Origin: DATNIC01 sp035604635
GTDB taxonomy: Bacteria; Vulcanimicrobiota; Vulcanimicrobiia; Vulcanimicrobiales; Vulcanimicrobiaceae
Assembly (NCBI GenBank): GCA_035604635.1
Contig: DATNIC010000083.1
Span: forward strand, 1 to 27,328
Length of the DNA stretch: 27,328 bases
Direction: 5' to 3'
Below are positions 13,552-20,685 of the stretch, piece by piece. The number at the start of each line of letters is the position of its first letter. The stretch's first letter is position 1. The position numbers and the translations under genes are program-made. Under the pieces are notes generated by a model. That model was not told where the DNA came from. It made no database searches and was given only the letters and a program-made list of their open reading frames with translations.

Positions 13552-14637
13552 ATGCGCGCTGCCGTGTATCACGGGCCACGGGACATCCGCATCGAGGAGG
13601 TCCCCCGTCCGGATCCCTCGCCGGGTGAGCTCGTCTTGCGCGTGCACGGCAACGGGATCTGCGGGACCGATGCAGCGGAATTCACGGTGCCGCAAATGTA
13701 CCCGCTGCACTACGAGCATCCGCTGACGCACCATCATGGGCCGATGGTCCCCGGCCATGAATTTGCCGGTCATGTCGCACGGATCGGCGACGATGTCGAG
13801 GGTTTCACCGAAGGCGAGCTCGCCGTCACCGGCGCCGCGTTGTGGTGCGGTGAGTGCGGGCAGTGTCGCGCCGGACGGACGAGCATTTGCGCGAAGTATG
13901 GGACGATCGGACTGCATCGCGACGGCGCGCTCGCCGAATACGTGCGCGTACCCGCGCACATCGTCGTTCGCGCCGAACCGTTTGGCTTACAACCGGACGC
14001 AGCTGTCCTCACGCAGCCGATGGCGATCGCCGTTCACGCAGTTCGACGTGGGCGGCCGCGCGCGAACGAAAACGTCCTCGTGATCGGCGCCGGCGGGATC
14101 GGCGCGTTCTTGACGTACGCGCTCGCGCAATCCGGTGCTGCAGTCGTCGCGGTCGACGTTGCGCCGGAGCGTCTCGAAATCGCGCGGCGGCTCGGCGCGG
14201 TCGAGACGATCGCCGTCTCGGAGCGCAGGGCGCTAGCAGCAGAGCTTGCACGTCTGGGTTTCATCCCGACGCTGGTGTATGAGGTCACGGGGACCGACGC
14301 CGGGCTCGTCTCGGCGATCGCTGCGGCCGATCCGGGCGGCCGGATCGTCACCGTCGGCATCGCCAAACATCCCGTGCAACTCGACGCGCGCCGGGTGACG
14401 GTGAAAGAACTCGAGATCATCGGGACCAACGCACTCATCGGCGCCGAGGACGTCCCGGAGGCGGCGCGGCTCTTGAGCCTCGACCAGACGGCATGGAACG
14501 ACGTTGCACCGATCGCGATTCCACTCGAGCGGCTCGTCGCGGACGGGATCGAGCCGATGCTCGCAGGCCGAGCGACGCGGATCAAGACGATCGTCGATCC
14601 GTGGGCGGCTTCGACGCGGCCGACGAAGATGTCGTAA
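13552..14637 (+). CDS. Zinc-dependent alcohol/polyol dehydrogenase (MDR family)
   Basis: This 361-residue medium-chain dehydrogenase carries the catalytic zinc ligands Cys37 (GICGTD) and His69-Glu70 (PGHEF), structural zinc cysteines at 99, 102, 105 and 113 (CGECGQC...C) and a Rossmann motif VIGAGGIGAF. The start is ATG 13552 because the conserved N-terminus (MRAAVYHGPRDIRIEEVP) begins there and AAGGAGGG lies upstream (13533-13540); a longer in-frame reading to 13438 overlaps the repressor gene. Relatives oxidise 2,3-butanediol, threonine, sorbitol or other secondary alcohols with NAD(P). Together with an acetoin-type E1/E2 set, a vicinal diol substrate is possible but unproven. It is probably controlled by the divergent LacI-type repressor. 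Confidence 0.9.
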   Translation: MRAAVYHGPRDIRIEEVPRPDPSPGELVLRVHGNGICGTDAAEFTVPQMYPLHYEHPLTHHHGPMVPGHEFAGHVARIGDDVEGFTEGELAVTGAALWCGECGQCRAGRTSICAKYGTIGLHRDGALAEYVRVPAHIVVRAEPFGLQPDAAVLTQPMAIAVHAVRRGRPRANENVLVIGAGGIGAFLTYALAQSGAAVVAVDVAPERLEIARRLGAVETIAVSERRALAAELARLGFIPTLVYEVTGTDAGLVSAIAAADPGGRIVTVGIAKHPVQLDARRVTVKELEIIGTNALIGAEDVPEAARLLSLDQTAWNDVAPIAIPLERLVADGIEPMLAGRATRIKTIVDPWAASTRPTKMS

Positions 14638-15081
14638 ATGCACCGGGTCCTCATCGGTCTCGCGATCGTCGCCGTCATCGGCGCCGGCGTGGCGCTCATC
14701 CTATTGCGCCACCGGGCGGCACCGGTTGCCGTGCAACCGACGCCGTGCGACGTGATGCGCGACGCCGGCCCGAACCCGGCAATGAGCCTACGCGACGCCT
14801 GCCGGAATTTCGCCATTGCGACGGTCGCCAACCTCAAGAACGACACCAACGCAGGAGCCGAGCGCGCGAGCTTGCGCGCCGCCGATGATTACCGGTCGCT
14901 TTTCAAAATCGACGTCGCCTTGAGCGACCGCGATCTCGCCAACAAGGACCATGGGAACGCGGAGCACCTCTACGCGATCGCGCTCATTTCGCTCAACGAT
15001 TCGGTCTCGCAAGGCGCCGCGGCCGGTTTACGCGATCTCGAAGATTCCTACAAAGCGGCGCGCATGGCGCACCAGCTCTAG
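14638..15081 (+). CDS. Hypothetical membrane-anchored protein
   Basis: This 147-residue protein has one N-terminal hydrophobic segment (VLIGLAIVAVIGAGVALILL, residues 4-23) followed by a soluble, probably periplasmic and largely helical domain with two Cys (37 and 55) that could pair. The latter half (DRDLANKDHGNAEHLYAIALISLND) has a faint tetratricopeptide-like look. The ATG directly follows the dehydrogenase stop, so it may be cotranscribed, but no function is apparent. Its stop codon overlaps that of the convergent membrane gene by four bases (CTAG). Confidence 0.65.
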   Translation: MHRVLIGLAIVAVIGAGVALILLRHRAAPVAVQPTPCDVMRDAGPNPAMSLRDACRNFAIATVANLKNDTNAGAERASLRAADDYRSLFKIDVALSDRDLANKDHGNAEHLYAIALISLNDSVSQGAAAGLRDLEDSYKAARMAHQL

Positions 15082-15389
15082 CCGGGCCGGTTCTTGGCGC
15101 GTTCCGCGCGCGTCGGTCCACGTTTGCGCGGCCACCACCAGGGTTCGGCCTGCGGCTCATCGCGCACGACGGCGACGATCCACACGACCGCGATGAACAG
15201 CACGATCGCATATTCGCGCGCCGAGCCGACCGTTGCGCCGTTGAGATTGCGGATGAACAGGACGAGAAAGTACAGCGCCGCGCCGGCCCAACCGATCGCC
15301 ATCCACGGCGAAGCTCCGCGCAAGATGAAGATGCTCCGCAGGGAGAGGAGGATGCCGAAGGCGTCGATGGCCAGGTTGAAAGGCACCAC
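15078..15389 (-). CDS. Small membrane protein, function unknown
   Basis: This 103-residue protein has about three hydrophobic segments (near 5-23, 28-46 and 60-77) and a basic, Trp/Arg-rich C-terminus (PWWWPRKRGPTRAERAKNRPG), which by the positive-inside rule would face the cytoplasm. I do not recognise the family. The start is GTG 15389. A good -10-like TAAAAT lies six bases upstream of it, within the loop of an inverted repeat, so the transcript may be leaderless. Confidence 0.6.
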   Translation of the reverse strand: MVPFNLAIDAFGILLSLRSIFILRGASPWMAIGWAGAALYFLVLFIRNLNGATVGSAREYAIVLFIAVVWIVAVVRDEPQAEPWWWPRKRGPTRAERAKNRPG

Positions 15390-15420
15390 GCACCGATTTT
15401 AGCACAGAACGTGGTGCCTT
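15380..15420. promoter_or_regulatory. Inverted repeat and extended -10 over the start of the small membrane protein gene
   Basis: AAGGCACCACG (15380-15390) and CGTGGTGCCTT (15410-15420) form a perfect 11-bp inverted repeat around a 19-base spacer. On the minus strand the spacer holds TGCTAAAAT, an extended -10, six bases before GTG 15389. The repeat overlaps the start codons, so it may be an operator or an mRNA hairpin hiding the start. No clear -35 box is seen. Confidence 0.45.
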
Positions 15421-15438
15421 GCTCGGGCCGAGTGCCGC

Positions 15439-15786
15439 TTAGCCCATAAAGAACGGGTTTTGACTGCCGCCGAACAGCATGTCATACGTGCTCTTCGCGG
15501 ATGCCTTTGTCGCCGCGTCCTTGCCATTTTTCATCTCCGCTGCCGCTGCGGCTTTCAAGGCGGTGCCGAGCATCTTCATGATCGACTTGTAGTCCTTGTC
15601 GGTGTCTCCCGACAGGGTCATCGTCGACATCTGATCGTGCAGCTTGTCCATCGCCGACTTCATCCCGGAATCCGTTTGCATCGTCGATTGCGCGATCGTT
15701 TCGGTCGCGAACGCCGGAGCGCTTGTCGCGAATATCGGACCGCAGAGTGTTGCAGCGATCGCTGCGGTGAGTAGGGCTTTCTTCAT
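15439..15786 (-). CDS. Small exported Met/Ala/Lys-rich protein
   Basis: This 115-residue protein has a classical signal peptide (MKKALLTAAIAATLCGPIFATSAPAFA, cleavage near residue 27) and a short helical mature region with many Met, Lys and Ala (residues about 40-105), ending NPFFMG. The segment DKDYKSIMKMLGTALKAAAAAEM faintly recalls the DUF305 pattern, but the usual His residues are missing. A strong AAGGAGAT precedes ATG 15786. It looks like a real secreted or periplasmic small protein of unknown role. Confidence 0.65.
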   Translation of the reverse strand: MKKALLTAAIAATLCGPIFATSAPAFATETIAQSTMQTDSGMKSAMDKLHDQMSTMTLSGDTDKDYKSIMKMLGTALKAAAAAEMKNGKDAATKASAKSTYDMLFGGSQNPFFMG

Positions 15787-15803
15787 GATTATCTCCTTTT
15801 AAC

Positions 15804-15820
15804 TTGCGCTCATGGCGCAA
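15804..15820. repeat. Short hairpin in the leader of the small exported protein gene
   Basis: TTGCGC (15804-15809) and GCGCAA (15815-15820) pair perfectly around a five-base loop, just upstream of the Shine-Dalgarno of the gene starting at 15786. It could be a leader hairpin or a small operator; only the pairing is seen. Confidence 0.35.
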
Positions 15821-15894
15821 GGAAAGGATACCGGGCCGGCCGCGAATGCGCTGTATCGCTCCTTACAAAGGTCCGCGCCGGACTGTAGGCCGGC

Positions 15895-17100
15895 TTACGC
15901 GATCGCGCGGGCCAGCTTCGGGCCGTCGACCGCTTTGTAGAAGGCGTTGTCGGTTTCGGAGATCTCCGGTCCCCACGGATCGATTTGCGTGCGCGTAAGC
16001 GGGAAGTGCACGGTTGGGCCGGTAGCGTCACGATAGCTTACATCACCGTACGGTTCGAAGTCGCGGCTCTCGCGGTGCGACAGCACGAGGTCATTCACGG
16101 CGACGCGCGCTTCGCGCGCCGCGAGGCGCAAATCGTCCGGGAGGCGTGCATCGCGTGCGAGTGCGCCATAGACGCCCGCCGCGGGCCGATCGGCGTGCCA
16201 AGGCATCGTGTGCTCCGTGAAGCGCGCCATGCCGTCGACCTCGCGCGCGTCCAAACGGATCGCGCTGCGCCAGGTGGGATCGTGCGCGTCCGTTGCGATC
16301 GCGTCGTTGAGTACCTTGACGGCGTTTTCCATCCGCGCGATCTTCTCCCGATCGAGGTCGAGGACGTCGAACGCCGCTGCGGGATGCCACGAGTCGCCGG
16401 GCTCGCCGTAGCTCTGGCGCATCGTCAGCGACGTGAGCGCCCCAGCCATCGCCCGCGGATCTTCGAGGTGCTGCTCGATCGCAGCCGCCGATTCGCTCGG
16501 GACACCGGGGGCAAGCATCACCTCCGGGGACGCCGCCAAATATCGGACACCGGCGTGCGAAAGCGCGTCCGCGAAGCCGAGCGTCGACATCAAGCACTGG
16601 TTCGCGACGATGCCGTCGACGTGACGCGCGGCGTCGTCGGGATGAGCTTGCGCGTGCATCGCGACGCCGTCGGCGATCGCTCCGGCGATGTCGTCCTCGG
16701 ACATGAATCCGCCCAGCTGATCGCTCTCGAGCCCGCCCGCATCCCCGCCGCCGTGATCGACGAGTTCGATCCAGGTCGCCGCGGCATGATGTTTTTCGGC
16801 GCGATCGAGGGTGCGGTCCACGAAGGCGGCGAGCGTCGAGCGCGCCGACATGTTTTTCGGAGGCTCGACCGTTACGTCGTGCGGACGACCCTGATCGACG
16901 TCGTACGATTCGGTCCGCAGGTAGTGCGCCGGCAATAACCCGCGCCTGGCGGTCGTGTCTTCGATCGTAAAGCTGATCGCGGGATCCTGCGCGCTCGTCT
17001 CGAGCGCTTGTCCGATCGCGGCCGATTGCGCGTCGTCGAGGTTGTTGTCGCCGTCTCGGTAGAGTCCGTATTCGAGGCGAACGTTGTTTGCTTGAATCAT
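15895..17100 (-). CDS. Clostripain-like (C11 family) cysteine peptidase homologue
   Basis: This 401-residue protein has the C11 layout: an N-terminal strand ending in YRDGDNNLD (residues 14-22; the family reads Y-DNNLE), the catalytic His116 in ELVDHGGGDAGG and the nucleophile Cys169 in VANQCLMSTLGF, followed by a variable C-terminal half (about 200-401) that I do not recognise. C11 enzymes cleave after basic residues and often self-activate. No signal peptide is visible, which is notable, since several known members are secreted. The ATG at 17100 has GGGGTG just upstream, and it follows the TonB-like gene by 45 bases on the same strand, so the two may be cotranscribed. Confidence 0.82.
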   Translation of the reverse strand: MIQANNVRLEYGLYRDGDNNLDDAQSAAIGQALETSAQDPAISFTIEDTTARRGLLPAHYLRTESYDVDQGRPHDVTVEPPKNMSARSTLAAFVDRTLDRAEKHHAAATWIELVDHGGGDAGGLESDQLGGFMSEDDIAGAIADGVAMHAQAHPDDAARHVDGIVANQCLMSTLGFADALSHAGVRYLAASPEVMLAPGVPSESAAAIEQHLEDPRAMAGALTSLTMRQSYGEPGDSWHPAAAFDVLDLDREKIARMENAVKVLNDAIATDAHDPTWRSAIRLDAREVDGMARFTEHTMPWHADRPAAGVYGALARDARLPDDLRLAAREARVAVNDLVLSHRESRDFEPYGDVSYRDATGPTVHFPLTRTQIDPWGPEISETDNAFYKAVDGPKLARAIA

Positions 17101-17145
17101 CGTGCACCCCGTCTGCGACGAAAGGAGCCGATGACAAGGGCGCTG

Positions 17146-17937
17146 CTACCTGTCGGCTTGACCCGGGCAGAGCGGCAGCACCGTCGTTCCGTTGGGCCGC
17201 GTGTATTGCAGCACGAGCTTGACGAGGCGATCCGCGTCCGCGACATCCGTCCCGGCCGGCGGCAACTGCGCGCGCGCGGGCATTCGCTTGTTGAGATTTT
17301 GCGGAGCCCACGGATCGTCGTTTTGATTGGTGTAAATCCACGGATACGGAAAGATCGCCGTCTCCGTATGTCCGTCAGGAAATTCGACGATCGTGCGGAT
17401 CGTCTCGTACCACCGGCCGTTTGCGTACGTCGAAGCGCGCGTTGGGACGAACGAAACATGACCGCACGGCTGTTCCCCGCCGCCTCCCGTCCCGGTCCCG
17501 CCGGCGCCGCCGGTCCCCGTCCCGGGTCCGGCCCCCGTCCCGCTTCCACCGGCTGTTACACCGTTGCCGGCCGCGGTCGCGCTCCCGTTGGGTTCGGCGC
17601 TCGGGACGATCTTTGCGAGCTCCTTGGGTCGTGCGCTCCCGCCCTGATTCTGCGCCGGTTTCGCGGTGGCGCGCGGACCGACGGCGACGATTTTTTTGAC
17701 GACGGGCCGCGGCGTCGAGATCGCGACCGTCGGGCGCGGTCGCGGCGTCGGGTGCGCCGTCGGTTTCGGCGGTGGAGGCGTGCGCCGTTCGAGGACGACC
17801 GGCGTGCTCGGCCGGTCGTTTTCGCGCGTCGGGATCGGACCGAGCGGTCCGCTGGCAACGATGAGCGCGTGTACGAAAACGCTCGCCGCGAACGCCAGCA
17901 AGATTCGGCGCCGATAGGCCGGATCGAGTGCAATCAC
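17146..17937 (-). CDS. TonB-like, proline- and glycine-rich envelope protein
   Basis: This 263-residue protein has a short basic cytoplasmic tail, one membrane helix (ILLAFAASVFVHALIVASG, about 12-30) and a long Pro-rich stretch with PPPPKP and TPRPRPT (about 50-80). A Gly/Thr low-complexity region (about 125-155) and a C-terminal domain with two Cys, GRWYETIRTIVEF and PYPWIYTNQNDDPW, follow. The first half is TonB-like; the C-terminal domain is not a TonB domain that I recognise. It probably spans the periplasm from the inner membrane. The start is GTG 17937, without a strong Shine-Dalgarno, divergent from apt. Confidence 0.7.
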   Translation of the reverse strand: MIALDPAYRRRILLAFAASVFVHALIVASGPLGPIPTRENDRPSTPVVLERRTPPPPKPTAHPTPRPRPTVAISTPRPVVKKIVAVGPRATAKPAQNQGGSARPKELAKIVPSAEPNGSATAAGNGVTAGGSGTGAGPGTGTGGAGGTGTGGGGEQPCGHVSFVPTRASTYANGRWYETIRTIVEFPDGHTETAIFPYPWIYTNQNDDPWAPQNLNKRMPARAQLPPAGTDVADADRLVKLVLQYTRPNGTTVLPLCPGQADR

Positions 17938-17987
17938 GCTATTTCGACCGCAGGTCGCGCCAAAAAGGAGGCGGAACCCGCGACGGC

Positions 17988-18500
17988 GTGCCGATCGAAG
18001 ATTTGATTCGGGCGATCCCCGATTTTCCTATCCCGGGCATTTTGTTTCGGGACATTACTCCTTTGCTGCGCGACAAGGCCGGATTCAAGGCCACGATCGA
18101 TCTCTTCGTCGACCACTTCCGAAACGAAAAGATCGATGTGGTAGTTGGAATCGAGGCGCGCGGCTACATGCTGGGCGCTCCGCTCGCCTATGCGCTGGGC
18201 GCGGGCTTCGTTCCGGTCCGCAAGCCCGGGAAACTCCCTGGGACCAAGTTCACCGAAGAATATGCCCTCGAGTATGGGACCAACTCCCTCGAGATTCACA
18301 GCGACGCGGTCAGCCACGGCGAGCGGGTCCTCGTCGTCGACGACCTCCTCGCGACCGGCGGGACGGCCGCCGCGACCCGGCGGCTCCTGCAGCGGCTGGG
18401 CGCCAACGTCGTCGGGTTCGCCTTCCTGATCGAGCTGGGGGCCCTGGGGGGCCGCAACGCGCTGCCTGGCGCCGACGTTGTAAGTTTTGTACGATATTAG
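17988..18500 (+). CDS. apt: Adenine phosphoribosyltransferase
   Basis: This 170-residue type I phosphoribosyltransferase makes AMP from adenine and PRPP in purine salvage. The N-terminus PIEDLIRAIPDFPIPGILFRDITPLL is the standard Apt start; the PRPP loop is VLVVDDLLATGGTA. I choose GTG 17988 because family members begin here; AAAAAGGAGG lies upstream (17962-17971), about 16 bases away, which is long. The in-frame GTG at 17928 would run into the divergent gene. The downstream rel gene may start inside its end, and apt-rel adjacency is common in bacteria, linking purine salvage to (p)ppGpp metabolism. Confidence 0.95.
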   Translation: MPIEDLIRAIPDFPIPGILFRDITPLLRDKAGFKATIDLFVDHFRNEKIDVVVGIEARGYMLGAPLAYALGAGFVPVRKPGKLPGTKFTEEYALEYGTNSLEIHSDAVSHGERVLVVDDLLATGGTAAATRRLLQRLGANVVGFAFLIELGALGGRNALPGADVVSFVRY

Positions 18501-20685
18501 GAAGGCCACGGGGGAGCAACCTCTGACGATCGAGTCGCTCGTTGACAAGGTGCAAGCGTACGACCCGTCGCTCGACGGGGCGTGGCTTCGCCGTGTCTAC
18601 GACGTGGCGGATCAGGCCCACAACGGGCAGATGCGCGCTTCCGGCGAGGCGTACATCGCGCACCCGCTCGCCGTCGCCTCGATCCTGGCCGACCTCGAGA
18701 TGGATCGCGAGACGATCGCCGCCGCGTTGCTCCACGACGTCGTCGAAGATACCGTCGTCACGAGCGAAGAGGTCGCCGAAAAGTTCGGTGACGAGATCGC
18801 GACCTTGGTCGACGGCGTCACAAAGCTGACGCGTATCCCCTATCAATCCAAGGAAGATGCGCAGGTCGAGAACCTGCGCAAAATGTTCCTGGCGATGGCC
18901 AAGGACATCCGGGTCATCATCATCAAGCTCGCCGACCGCTTGCACAACATGCGGACCCTCGCGAGCCTCCCGCCGTCGAAGCAGACGCAAGTAGCGCGCG
19001 AGACGGTCGAGATCTATGCGCCGATCGCGCATCGCTTAGGCATCTGGAAGATCAAATGGGATCTCGAAGACCTTTCACTGCGCTATCTCGATCCCGAGTC
19101 GTACCGCGACATCGCCGAGCGCGTTGCCAAGAAGCGGACCGAGCGCGAGGCGGCGGTCCAGTCCGTCATCGCCGAGCTGAAAAGCGAGTTCAGCAAGATC
19201 GGTATCGAGGGTGAGATCACCGGCCGGCCAAAGCATTTTTATTCGATCTACAATAAGCTGCGCAAAGGCCGCGATTGGGCGTCTATTTACGATTTGACGG
19301 CGGTCCGCGTCATCGTCGATTCGGTAAAAGACTGCTACGGCGCGCTCGGGGTCGTGCATTCGATCTGGCGTCCGCTGCCGGGGCGCTTCAAAGACTACAT
19401 CGCGATGCCCAAGCCGAATATGTACCAGTCGCTGCACACGACGGTCGTCGGCCCGGGCGGCGAGCCGATCGAAGTCCAAATTCGCACGCTCGAGATGCAC
19501 CGCACGAGCGAATACGGCGTCGCAGCGCACTGGAGATATAAGGAAGGCAGCAAGGCGGACAACTTCGAGGAGAAGCTGACGTGGCTGCGCTCGCTCCTGG
19601 AGTGGCAGAGCGACACGCGCGACTCGCGCATGTTCATGGAGAATTTGAAGCTCGACCTGTTCGACTCGCAGGTCTTCGTCTTCTCGCCGAAGGGCGACGT
19701 CTACAGTATGCCCATGGGTGGGACCCCGCTCGATTTCGCATACCAGGTCCACACCGACATCGGAAACCATTGCGTCGGCGCAAAGGTCAACGGCAAGATC
19801 GTCCCGCTCGACTATCAGATGCGCAACGGCGACATCTGCGAGGTCCTGGTCAACAAGTCTTCCGCGCGCCCGTCGCTCGACTGGCTCTCGATCGTCAAGA
19901 CCTCGAGCGCGAAGCACAAGATCAAGCAGTGGTTCCGCAAGGAGCGTAAGGAGGAGAACGTCCTCATCGGTCAAGAGGCGGTCGAAGCCGAATTGGCGCG
20001 CCAGCACATGCGTCCCGACGCCGCGCGCGGCGAGGTGATCGAAAAAATCGCGCATCGCCTCAACTACGGCGGCACGACCGATCTCTTTGCCGCGATCGGC
20101 TTCGGCGACGCGTCGTCGACCTCAGTCGTCCAGAAACTCAAGGAAGAGCTGAAGGGCTCGAACATCGTCGATATCGCCGCGCTTTCGCGACCTCTACCGC
20201 AGCGGCGTGCCTCGCGCAGCGCCAGCGGCATCCGGATTGCCGGCGTCGACGACATGCTCGTCCGCGTCTCGAAATGCTGCAGCCCGGTCCCCGGCGACCC
20301 GATCATGGGTTACGTGACGATCGGCCGCGGCGTTTCAGTCCACCGCGCCGATTGCCCGAACGTCGCGTTCATGAGCGCGACGCCCGAGCGGATCCTCGAC
20401 GCTTCGTGGACCAACGCGCCCGACGTGACGCACGCCGTCGACGTCGAGGTCGAGGCGGGCGATCGGATGGGGCTGCTCCAAGATATCATGGCCGTTTGCG
20501 CCGAGTACAAGACCAACGCCTCGTCGGTCACCGTCCGCGTGAAGCGCGACGTGGCGTACGCGAGCCTGACGCTGCAGATTCACGATCTCGTTCACCTGCA
20601 CAAGATATTAGCGAAGCTCGAACAGATTAAGGACGTAAGGACGGTCTATCGCGTTACCAAGCGCGAGGCGCGCGCCGGAGTCTAG
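18487..20685 (+). CDS. rel: Bifunctional (p)ppGpp synthetase/hydrolase (Rel/SpoT family)
   Basis: This enzyme of up to 732 residues has all Rel domains in order: HD hydrolase (about 40-200; conserved His45, His59 and His83-Asp84 in ALLHDVVEDT), synthetase (about 240-360; GRPKHFYSIYNKL, RFKDYIAMPKPNMYQSLHT), TGS (about 400-460), a Cys-containing region (KCCSPVPGD) and a C-terminal ACT domain. The RFKD motif is of the bifunctional type. The start is uncertain: TTG 18487 overlaps apt by 14 bases without a Shine-Dalgarno, CTG 18523 has GGGGGAG six bases upstream, and GTG 18550 is a third choice. The stop overlaps that of the convergent channel gene by four bases (CTAG). Confidence 0.96.
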   Translation: MYDIRKATGEQPLTIESLVDKVQAYDPSLDGAWLRRVYDVADQAHNGQMRASGEAYIAHPLAVASILADLEMDRETIAAALLHDVVEDTVVTSEEVAEKFGDEIATLVDGVTKLTRIPYQSKEDAQVENLRKMFLAMAKDIRVIIIKLADRLHNMRTLASLPPSKQTQVARETVEIYAPIAHRLGIWKIKWDLEDLSLRYLDPESYRDIAERVAKKRTEREAAVQSVIAELKSEFSKIGIEGEITGRPKHFYSIYNKLRKGRDWASIYDLTAVRVIVDSVKDCYGALGVVHSIWRPLPGRFKDYIAMPKPNMYQSLHTTVVGPGGEPIEVQIRTLEMHRTSEYGVAAHWRYKEGSKADNFEEKLTWLRSLLEWQSDTRDSRMFMENLKLDLFDSQVFVFSPKGDVYSMPMGGTPLDFAYQVHTDIGNHCVGAKVNGKIVPLDYQMRNGDICEVLVNKSSARPSLDWLSIVKTSSAKHKIKQWFRKERKEENVLIGQEAVEAELARQHMRPDAARGEVIEKIAHRLNYGGTTDLFAAIGFGDASSTSVVQKLKEELKGSNIVDIAALSRPLPQRRASRSASGIRIAGVDDMLVRVSKCCSPVPGDPIMGYVTIGRGVSVHRADCPNVAFMSATPERILDASWTNAPDVTHAVDVEVEAGDRMGLLQDIMAVCAEYKTNASSVTVRVKRDVAYASLTLQIHDLVHLHKILAKLEQIKDVRTVYRVTKREARAGV

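Noticed and set aside
15439..15786. Assignment of the small exported protein to DUF305
   Set aside because: Only a faint pattern match; the conserved histidines of that family are missing.
17945..17957. Riboswitch upstream of apt
   Set aside because: Only a five-base-pair hairpin is present in a 50-base gap; nothing like a purine aptamer.
19075..20055. 326-codon minus-strand frame inside rel
   Set aside because: It is a shadow of the conserved Rel coding frame, with no ribosome site and no known motif.
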